The notes below the pieces were generated by a model, which worked only from the letters and a program-made list of their open reading frames with translations, did no database searches and had not been told where the DNA came from. Below are positions 8,952 through 15,392 of a stretch of DNA of 64,000 nucleotides, one piece after another. Location of the stretch: assembly GCF_027604915.1 (NCBI RefSeq), contig NZ_JAJAQC010000008.1, forward strand, positions 1 to 64,000. Direction: 5' to 3'. Position 1 is the first letter of the stretch, and the number at the start of each line of letters is the position of its first letter. Made by a program: the position numbers and the translations under genes. This stretch comes from Streptomonospora mangrovi. Lineage in GTDB: Bacteria; Actinomycetota; Actinomycetes; Streptosporangiales; Streptosporangiaceae.

Positions 8952-10244
8952 CTACTCGACGGGCTCGTTGAGGACCTGGGTCAGCTCCTCGTTGGCCGCC
9001 TGGAGGACCTCGTCGGGGTCCTCGCCGCGGACGATGTCCAGGACCGCGCCCGGCAGGATCTTGCCGTCCTGGTCGGCGGCGTTCCAGTTGGGGGTGGTCG
9101 GGAAGAACTTGGTGTTGCGCATCTGCTCGGCGGCGGCCGCGGTGAGCGGGTCGGACTGGTAGGACTCGTCGTCGAGCATCTCCGGGTAGGCGGGGAAGTA
9201 GCCGGCGGCGTCGGCGTAGCCCTTGCCGCCCTCCTTGTCGCCCATAACCTTGAGCAGCTCGAACGCGAAGTCGGGGTGCTCGGTGGTGGCGAAGACGGTC
9301 AGCGCGGAGCCGCCGGCGAACGCCGGGGCGGTGCCCTCGGCGCCGGGGATGGGCGCGGCGCCGATCTCCTCCAGCACGGCCGGGTCCTCGGCCTGCTCCT
9401 CCATGGAGGTCAGCGCCCAGCCGCCGTCGATGTACATGCCGACCTCGCCGTTGGCCATGTCGGCCAGCGGCACCAGTTCGTTCTCACCGACGTAGGACTG
9501 CGGGGAGACCTCCTCCTCGGCGGTCAGGCCGGCGTAGAACTCGATGGCCTCCTGGGTCTCGGGCGAGGTGAGCTGCCCCTGCCAGGAGTCGCCCTCGCGC
9601 GTGGCGATCTCGCCGCCGTTGCTCCAGATGAAGCTGGCGATGCCGTTGGTGAAGTCGGTGGGGGCGGCGAAGCCGGGGACGTCCTTCTCCTCCTCGATGG
9701 CCTTGGCGACCTCCACCAGTTCGTCCCAGGTGGTGGGCGGCTCCATGCCGATGTCCTCGAGCCAGTCGGCGCGGTAGTAGAGGGTGCGCACGCCCGCGAA
9801 CCACGGGATGCCGTACTGGGCGCCGTCGTAGGTGCCGTACTCCACCGCGGCCTGGTCCATGTCGGCCACGGCGTCCCACTCCTCGGCGTGGGAGGTGATG
9901 TCCAGGACGGCGCCCTGGGCGGCCCAGTTGGCGACCTGGTCGTTGCCGACCTCCAGGACGTCGGGGGCGTCGCCGCCGGCCAGCGCGTTGTTGATGGACT
10001 GCTGGGCGTCGGGCCAGGGGATGAACTCCACCTCGACGGCGGTCTCGGGGTAGGTCTCCTGGTAGCGCTGCTCGACGGTGTCGAAGTACTCCTTGAGCGG
10101 GTCGTTGGCGGTGCCCATGACCCACACGGTCAGGCTCTCGGGCGCCTCGGAGGGGTCGGTGCCGCCCCCCGACCCGCCCTGGCCGCAGGCGGCTGCGGCC
10201 AGCAGCACCGCCGTCGTCACGGTTGCGGTCTTCAGGGATCTCAT
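8952..10244 (-). CDS. Extracellular sugar-binding lipoprotein of ABC importer
   Basis: A 430-aa family 1 solute-binding protein. The N-terminus MRSLKTATVT with a hydrophobic core and a lipobox ending in Cys20 marks a lipoprotein anchored outside the membrane. The body has typical features: LTVWVMGTAND, GDAPDVLEVGND, IPWFAGVRTLYYR. ATG 10244 is supported by AAGGGAG seven to thirteen bases upstream. It is the first gene of the minus-strand operon and faces the ROK regulator gene across about 270 bases. DasA-like binding of chitobiose is a reasonable guess from the downstream hexosaminidase; other beta-linked disaccharides cannot be excluded. Confidence 0.9.
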   Translation of the reverse strand: MRSLKTATVTTAVLLAAAACGQGGSGGGTDPSEAPESLTVWVMGTANDPLKEYFDTVEQRYQETYPETAVEVEFIPWPDAQQSINNALAGGDAPDVLEVGNDQVANWAAQGAVLDITSHAEEWDAVADMDQAAVEYGTYDGAQYGIPWFAGVRTLYYRADWLEDIGMEPPTTWDELVEVAKAIEEEKDVPGFAAPTDFTNGIASFIWSNGGEIATREGDSWQGQLTSPETQEAIEFYAGLTAEEEVSPQSYVGENELVPLADMANGEVGMYIDGGWALTSMEEQAEDPAVLEEIGAAPIPGAEGTAPAFAGGSALTVFATTEHPDFAFELLKVMGDKEGGKGYADAAGYFPAYPEMLDDESYQSDPLTAAAAEQMRNTKFFPTTPNWNAADQDGKILPGAVLDIVRGEDPDEVLQAANEELTQVLNEPVE

Positions 10245-10463
10245 GCTGGTAACTCCCTTCACGCGTCGCCACGCGCGACGTTGCGTCGAGAAGACGCCCC
10301 CGTACATCTCGGGTCGGCTGCAAGCGCGGTGCGGGCTTCGTCGTCGGTTCGAGGGGTGTGCAGGGGTGTGCTGGGATGGCACCTGTGGTCGGTCCGCCCC
10401 GCCCGGCGCGCCGCCGGAAGGGCCTTGAGAGGGCGCCGGTGCGGCGCCGGGTCCGGATTGGCC

Positions 10464-10490
10464 GTTAAACTAACAAGAAACTTTCCTAAT
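10464..10490. promoter_or_regulatory. A+T-rich candidate operator of the ROK regulator
   Basis: In a background of nearly pure G+C, the stretch from GTTAAACTAAC (a palindrome with GTTA/TAAC arms) through GAAACTTTCCTAATG stands out. It lies 26 bases before the ROK gene start in the divergent region, where ROK repressors usually bind. The arms of the second half are imperfect, so the exact operator is not defined. Confidence 0.45.
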
Positions 10491-10515
10491 GAATAGAGAA
10501 CGGGGTGTCACGGTT

Positions 10516-11730
10516 ATGTCTCGACGTCCGGGGACTCCACGCCTGCTGCGCCAACTCAACGACCGGGCCGCCCTGGAGCTTCTGCTGGCGTCGGGTCCGC
10601 TGACGCGCACCCAGTTGGGCCAGGAGACCGGCCTGTCCAAGGTGACCGCCTCGCAGTTGCTGGCCCGCCTGGAGGAGCGCCACCTGGTGCACGTCGTCGG
10701 CAGCCAGGCCGGCGGGCGCGGGCCCAACGCCGCGCTGTACGCCGTGGTGCCCTCCAGCGCCTACGCGCTGGCGCTGGACGTGCGCGCCGACGAGGTCACC
10801 GGCGCCGTCGCCGACATCACCGGGCAGGTCATCGGCGACTTCACCGTCGACCCCGCCGAGACCGGCGACCCCGGAGAGCGCGTGCACGCCGCCGTCATGG
10901 ACCTGCTGCGGCGCTGCGAGGTGCCGCTGGACCGGCTCAGCGGCGCCACCATCGGCACCCCCGGGGTGGTCGATCCGCGCACGGGCGGCGTCCGGTTCTC
11001 GTTCGACCTGCACACCTGGCTGGAAGGCGCCTTCCAGGCGCTGCGGACCGACCTCGGGCCGTTCGTGCGCATCGAGAACGACGTCAACCTCGCCGCGCTG
11101 GCCGAGCACGCCGAGGGGGCGGCCGAGGACGTCTCCGACTTCGTCCTCATCTGGCTGGGCAAGGGCGGCGGTGTCGGCATGGCGATCATGCTGGACGACC
11201 GCATCCACACCGGGGTCACCGGCGGCGCGGGCGAGATCGGCTACCTGCCGGTGCCCGGCGCGCCGCTGCCCGGCGACGTCGGCCTGCCGGGCGACTACCA
11301 CTCGCTGCGCCGCACCCGCGACCAGCCCACCATCGCCCACGGGTTCCAGGCGCTCGTGGGCGCACAGGAGATCCGCGCGCTGGGCGAGAGCCACGGGTTC
11401 ACCGGCAAGGACGTCGGCGAACTCCTGTCGGCGGCGTGCGCGGCCGGAGCCGGGGGCGACGCGTTCCTGGACGAGCTGGCCGAGCGCATCGCCCGGGGCG
11501 TGGCGGCGGTGTGCGTGGTGCTGGACCCGGGGCTGGTGGTGCTGGGCGGAGAGGTCGCCCAGGGCGGCGGGGACAACCTCGCCCAGCGGGTCGCCCGCGC
11601 CACGGCCCGCATCGGCCCCAACGCCCCGCAGGTGGGCGTGGGCCGCGTGGAGTCGCCGGTGCTGAGGGGCGCGCTGCTGCGCGCCCTCCAGCACGCGCGG
11701 GAGGACGTGTTCGACTCGACGGTGGGCTAG
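10516..11730 (+). CDS. ROK-family transcriptional repressor
   Basis: A 404-aa protein with an N-terminal winged helix (residues about 8-75, LTRTQLGQETGLSKVTASQL) joined to a ROK sugar-kinase-like domain (IGTPGVVDPRTGGVRFSF, ENDVNLAALAEHAEGAA, LVVLGGEVAQGG). The zinc-binding CxCGxxGCxE motif found in many ROK proteins is replaced by a cysteine-free stretch (GAPLPGDVGLPGD), so sugar kinase activity is unlikely. ATG 10516 is chosen because GGGG lies just upstream; ATG 10489 would place the start inside the candidate operator. Divergent to the binding-protein gene, it probably represses the importer until a sugar binds. Confidence 0.88.
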   Translation: MSRRPGTPRLLRQLNDRAALELLLASGPLTRTQLGQETGLSKVTASQLLARLEERHLVHVVGSQAGGRGPNAALYAVVPSSAYALALDVRADEVTGAVADITGQVIGDFTVDPAETGDPGERVHAAVMDLLRRCEVPLDRLSGATIGTPGVVDPRTGGVRFSFDLHTWLEGAFQALRTDLGPFVRIENDVNLAALAEHAEGAAEDVSDFVLIWLGKGGGVGMAIMLDDRIHTGVTGGAGEIGYLPVPGAPLPGDVGLPGDYHSLRRTRDQPTIAHGFQALVGAQEIRALGESHGFTGKDVGELLSAACAAGAGGDAFLDELAERIARGVAAVCVVLDPGLVVLGGEVAQGGGDNLAQRVARATARIGPNAPQVGVGRVESPVLRGALLRALQHAREDVFDSTVG

Positions 11731-11970
11731 CGGCGCGGGCGGACGGGGGCGGGGGCGAGCCGTCCAGCCGGTCCGGGGCGGCAAGAGGAGCCGTGCGGCA
11801 TGAGCGGGCCGGGAACGGGGGCACCGGGAAGGCGGGTTCCGGCGGGGGCGTGCGGAGGAGCCCGGGTGGACGTGCGCGTGGGGAGGAGACGGGGGCGCGT
11901 GCGGGGGGCTCAGCGGTGAGCGGGCGGGGTGCGCGTCACGCGCGAGGCCGGACGGCCGCGCGGGTGGGGC

Positions 11971-12483
11971 TCAGCCCGGGGAGCCGTCCAGGGGGCGCCG
12001 CATCGCGATGCGCGGCGCCACCATGATCCCCGCCGCCTCCTCCGTCCGCCACTGCGCCCGCAGTTGCGGCCCCCACCGCTCGCGCGGCAGCTCGGCGAAC
12101 CCGCGCCGGGCGTACCAGGGCGCGTTCCAGCCCACGTTGCGGAAGGTCGTCAGCGTCATCGCGGCGAAGCCGCGCTCGCGCGCGAACGCGCAGGCGGCCT
12201 CCAGCAGCGCCGAGCCCACCCCGCGCCGCCCGTGGTCGGGGTGGACGGCGAGCTGCTCCAGGTGCGCCGCGCCGTCGAGCACGGTCAGCGCCGCCAGGCC
12301 CCGCACGGGGGAGTGCGCCACCAGCACCCAGCGCGCCTCCCGCAGCATCGCGCGCGGGTCGTCGGGCGGCAGCACCAGCCCGGCCTCGGCGAACAGGGTG
12401 TCGGCGGCCAGGCTCACCGCGACGACGTCCTCGACGTCCTCGGGAAGCAGGGGGCGGATCGGCACGGCGGGGAGGTCGGGCAT
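11971..12483 (-). CDS. GNAT-family N-acetyltransferase
   Basis: A 170-aa single-domain GNAT protein. Motif A, the acetyl-CoA pyrophosphate loop, is seen as AVHPDHGRRGVGSALLEAA (Q/R-x-x-G-x-G type), and NVGWNAPWYARRGFAEL is the usual C-terminal WYxRxGF block. The start at 12483 is where homology begins (MPDLPAVPIRPLLPEDVEDV); the frame is open upstream, but there is no better start. It is divergent from the zinc-ribbon gene. The acyl acceptor cannot be told from sequence. Confidence 0.85.
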   Translation of the reverse strand: MPDLPAVPIRPLLPEDVEDVVAVSLAADTLFAEAGLVLPPDDPRAMLREARWVLVAHSPVRGLAALTVLDGAAHLEQLAVHPDHGRRGVGSALLEAACAFARERGFAAMTLTTFRNVGWNAPWYARRGFAELPRERWGPQLRAQWRTEEAAGIMVAPRIAMRRPLDGSPG

Positions 12484-12628
12484 CGGCGGTCCCAGCGGGT
12501 CGGTGCGGCGGCGGTCGGACGCCCGCCATGATGCCGTCGGCCAGGCGGCGCCCGCGAGCGGATTTCCCCGGGGGACACAACGGGGTTCATCTGCGGCGCG
12601 GAGCGGATCTTCGGTACGCTTCGGCGCC

Positions 12629-13051
12629 ATGGACAACGTCGAGCGGGGCAGAGCGGTACACGGTCCCCGTGTCGCCGTACCCGCCGGCGACGACGGCCAC
12701 GCGCTGCTGTGGTTCGCCTACTGCCCCAACTGCCAGGCGATGGTCAACGCCGACCGGGGCTTCCTCGCCGACTGCTGGCGCTGCGCCAAGCCGCTGCCGC
12801 GCAAGTTCAACTCCCGGTCGGAGATCCGCGTGGAGTGGGTCCCGGTGGAGGAGGCCACCTCAGGCGAGCGGTCCGTCGAGACCTGCCACTGCGTCTACTG
12901 CGGCACCGCCACCTTCATCGCCACCCGCACCTGCCCCACCTGCCGCCGCCCCACCCACCCCGAGCCGTCAACGTCCCCTTCGGCACCCCCCACCGCCTCG
13001 TCGGACCCCCCTTCCCCCAAGCCCCCACCGTCCCGCCCCGCCCCGCCGTAA
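12629..13051 (+). CDS. Small protein with two zinc ribbons, unknown function
   Basis: A 140-aa protein that I do not recognise. Two treble-clef or zinc-ribbon-like clusters are visible: CPNC at C32/C35 with CWRC at C49/C52, then CHCVYC at C86/C88/C91 with CPTC at C102/C105. The last 35 residues are a Pro/Ser-rich disordered tail. The first ribbon is preceded by WFAYCPNCQAMVNADRGFLADC. It could bind nucleic acid or act as a partner subunit, but nothing here decides. It is divergent from the GNAT gene and convergent with the quinone oxidoreductase; the spacing gives no operon partner. Confidence 0.65.
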   Translation: MDNVERGRAVHGPRVAVPAGDDGHALLWFAYCPNCQAMVNADRGFLADCWRCAKPLPRKFNSRSEIRVEWVPVEEATSGERSVETCHCVYCGTATFIATRTCPTCRRPTHPEPSTSPSAPPTASSDPPSPKPPPSRPAPP

Positions 13052-13055
13052 CCTG

Positions 13056-13096
13056 CGGGCCGCCCACCGGCGGGAGAGCGAACGGCCGGCGGCCCG
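13056..13096. terminator. Bidirectional hairpin between zinc-ribbon and oxidoreductase genes
   Basis: CGGGCCGCC (13056-13064) pairs perfectly with GGCGGCCCG (13088-13096), with a smaller CCGCC/GGCGG hairpin nested in the loop. It sits between convergent genes. No T-run. Confidence 0.4.
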
Positions 13097-13118
13097 GCCG
13101 GGTGCGGTCAGGGCGTGA

Positions 13119-14054
13119 TCAAGGAGCGAGCACGACGGTCTTGCCGGGCAGCCGCCCGGCGGCGGCGTCCTCATGCACGGCGGCCAGCTCGGCCACCGGG
13201 CGGTGAGCGGCGACGTGCAGCCGGAGCGTGCCGGCGTCCACCTTGGCGACAAGCTCCGTCAGTTGGGCTCCGTCGCCGCGGACCCACAGGCTCGCGCTGC
13301 GCACCTTCCGCGCGGGGGCCTCGGGAATCGGGCCGGCCGTGCTGGCGGCGACCCCGCCGTCGGCGACGTAGTCCGTCAGGCGCGCGAGTTCCTCCGGGGA
13401 GACACGCACATGGTTCACCACGACCTGGAACGGACCGCCCACGGCGGCCGGGCCCGCGGCGAGGTCGAGGGGGCCGACGACCCGGTCCGCGCCGTAGCCC
13501 CGGAGGCGGTCGGCATGCCGCGGCGCGTCCACCGCGACCACGTGCGCTCCCGCGTCGACCGCGAGCTGCACCACGAGGCTGCCCACCGCACCCCCCGCCC
13601 CGTTGACCAGGACGGTCTGGCCGGGCTTCAGCTCGGCGAGTTCAAAGGTCGTCTGCCAGGCCGCCAGGCCGGTCAGCGGCAGCGCCGCGGCGTCGACAAG
13701 CTCGACCGTCCGAGGCGCCGGGGCCAGGGACCCGGCCGGGACGAGCGCGTACTCGGCGGCCCCGCCGGCGGAGTCGAGGGGGAGCATCGCCACGACCCGG
13801 TCGCCGACGTCCAGGCCCGTCACGCCCGCGCCGAGCTCGGCGACGGTGCCCGCGAGGTCGATCCCCGGCACGTAGGGGAGAGCGATCGGGAGCATCTCGG
13901 CCAGGACACCGGCGCGGATGTGGTCGTCGACCGGGTTGAACGACGTGGCCGCCACCCGCACCAGCACCTGCCCGGCGCCGGGGACCGGACGGTCGACGTC
14001 CTCGTAGCGCAGGACCTCGCTGCCGCCGAACTCGTGGAAACGGACTGCCTTCAT
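13119..14054 (-). CDS. NADPH:quinone oxidoreductase-like, zinc-independent MDR protein
   Basis: A 311-aa medium-chain reductase. The N-terminal GroES-like fold (MKAVRFHEFGGSEVLRYEDV, YVPGIDLAGTVAELG) is followed by a Rossmann NADP-binding domain with the glycine-rich VNGAGGAVGSLVVQLA. Catalytic and structural zinc cysteines of alcohol dehydrogenases are absent, placing it with quinone and enoyl reductases. GGAGGAAAG lies at good spacing before ATG 14054. It is divergent from a MarR regulator, with a four-copy palindrome array between them, so it is very probably the regulated target, likely induced by a quinone or electrophile. Substrate unknown. Confidence 0.88.
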   Translation of the reverse strand: MKAVRFHEFGGSEVLRYEDVDRPVPGAGQVLVRVAATSFNPVDDHIRAGVLAEMLPIALPYVPGIDLAGTVAELGAGVTGLDVGDRVVAMLPLDSAGGAAEYALVPAGSLAPAPRTVELVDAAALPLTGLAAWQTTFELAELKPGQTVLVNGAGGAVGSLVVQLAVDAGAHVVAVDAPRHADRLRGYGADRVVGPLDLAAGPAAVGGPFQVVVNHVRVSPEELARLTDYVADGGVAASTAGPIPEAPARKVRSASLWVRGDGAQLTELVAKVDAGTLRLHVAAHRPVAELAAVHEDAAAGRLPGKTVVLAP

Positions 14055-14248
14055 GACACTTTCCTCCAGGGTGTGGTGATGTCGTCGCCGAGTGATGGGC
14101 GAACGGGGAAGGTGAAGCGCGTCGTGGCGCTCAGGTCAGCCGCACCGACCGGGTGGAGTTGCCCATCACCACTCGGTCGATGGCGCTCACGGCGCTGCCG
14201 GGACCATCGGCGGCGCCCCGGGCGTGGGCGTCAAAACCAGCTTCTTCG

Positions 14249-14339
14249 CTTGCCTAGGCAAGTGCCTTCACTTGCCTAGGCAAGTGAAAGGTAGCTCGTT
14301 CACGGTTGCCTAGGCAAGTCATTCGTGTTGCCTGGGCAA
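14249..14339. promoter_or_regulatory. Four-copy palindromic MarR operator array
   Basis: Four copies of a palindrome with core TTGCCTAGGCAA occur: CTTGCCTAGGCAAG at 14249-14262, ACTTGCCTAGGCAAGT at 14270-14285, TTGCCTAGGCAA at 14306-14317 and TTGCCTGGGCAA at 14328-14339 (one mismatch). Centres are 22, 34 and 22 bp apart, so two pairs each lie about two helical turns apart. The last copy ends two bases before the first start codon of the MarR gene. Symmetric sites of this size in a divergent MarR intergenic region are classic autoregulatory operators. Confidence 0.85.
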
Positions 14340-14341
14340 GT

Positions 14342-14824
14342 ATGATGAAGGTCATGGACGCCCAACCCTGGCTTGACGACGAACAGCAGGACCTGTGGCA
14401 GGCGCTGCTCACGGTCGTGATCGCCCTCCCGGCGGCCCTCGACCGCCAGTTGCAGCGGGAGGCCGGTATCTCCAACTTCGAGTACGGGGTCCTGGCCCGG
14501 CTGTCCATGGCGGATGAAGCCACGATGCGGCTCAGCGACCTGGCCCGGGTCTGCGACAGCACCCAGCCCCGCCTGTCGAAGGTGATGGACCGGTTCGAAG
14601 CCCGCGACTGGGTCGCCCGCCGCCCCGACCCCGGCGACGGTCGCTACACCTTGGCCACCCTGACCGACACCGGTCGGCAGAAGCTTGTCGAGAGCGCACC
14701 GGAACACGTCGCGCAGGTGAAGCGGCTCGTGTTCGATCCCCTCACCGCCGCCCAGCGCCGCCACCTCGGGACCGCACTCACCCGCATCGCAGCCACGGTC
14801 CGCCGGGAACTCGAAGGAGGCTGA
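14342..14824 (+). CDS. MarR-family transcriptional regulator
   Basis: A 160-aa winged-helix protein. ISNFEYGVLARLSMADEATM leads into the recognition helix region LARVCDSTQPRLSKVMDRFE, and the wing is RRPDPGDGRYTLATLTDTG, the DxRxxxLxLT-type signature of MarR. Possible starts are ATG 14342, 14345 and 14354. The first two leave almost no leader after the last operator, so the mRNA may be leaderless, which is common in actinobacteria. The gene is divergent to a quinone oxidoreductase and separated from it by four palindromes, pointing to a local repressor of both genes. No cysteine-based redox switch is obvious apart from one Cys in the HTH (VCDST). Confidence 0.9.
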   Translation: MMKVMDAQPWLDDEQQDLWQALLTVVIALPAALDRQLQREAGISNFEYGVLARLSMADEATMRLSDLARVCDSTQPRLSKVMDRFEARDWVARRPDPGDGRYTLATLTDTGRQKLVESAPEHVAQVKRLVFDPLTAAQRRHLGTALTRIAATVRRELEGG

Positions 14825-14879
14825 GCGCCATCCTCAGGCGGGGCATCCAGTCAACCCCGGAACGTGGGTGGTGCGTACG

Positions 14880-15210
14880 TCAACCATCCCCGCATGCGCG
14901 GAGCACTGTCGCCCACCATCGCCACCACCTCACGGGCCAGGCCCATCCCCGCGCGCGGAGAGCACGCCGAGTCTGGGCGGCGCGTGCTGCTGGTCGACTG
15001 GACCATCCCCGCGTACGTGGGGAGCACTGCGCGGAGTGCTACGACTACATGGGCGCGGTGGGACCATCCCCGCGTGCGCTGGGAGCACAAGGCCGTTGAC
15101 AACCGGGCGCCGCCCAAGTTGGGACCATCCCCGCATGCGCGGGGAGCACCGGAGAGGCGGTGCCTGATCATCAGCAGCGACGGGACCATCCCCGCATGCG
15201 CGGGGAGCAC
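14880..15210 (-). CRISPR. Small type I-E CRISPR array, six repeats, no cas genes nearby
   Basis: Six repeats of 29 nt (shortened at the left end) begin at about 14880, 14938, 14999, 15060, 15121 and 15182, with a 61-bp period and spacers of 31-33 nt. The two rightmost repeats are identical, and each contains the hairpin CCCCGCATGCGCGGGG. Moving left, repeats gain substitutions and then 1-2 nt deletions. On the minus strand the repeat begins GTGCTCCCCGCGCATG, the usual actinobacterial type I-E orientation. Minus-strand transcription with the leader at the right end therefore fits both repeat orientation and decay. No cas gene exists in the window. Confidence 0.93.
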
Positions 15211-15392
15211 ACTTATTGACCTGGGGTGCTGTCTGCCGAGGGTGGCGTTTTCGATTACTTCCACTGCATTCGGCGCGGCGGCGGTAGGGGATGCGTCGGT
15301 TCAGTGCCACCACCGGCCTTGAGGGCTGGGGCAGATCCTGTCCGGGCCGGGCGAGACCGTGCGGCGCTCGCACTCTCTGCTCCGGTTGCGGG
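15211..15392 (-). promoter_or_regulatory. Probable CRISPR leader
   Basis: The 180 bases beyond the intact end of the array are less GC-rich than the surroundings. Read on the minus strand they end in CCCCAGGTCAATAAGT directly before the first repeat, resembling leader-repeat junctions of actinobacterial I-E arrays. It would hold the crRNA promoter and the integration site. It also overlaps the 3' flank of lhr, and no gene is seen in it. Confidence 0.55.
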
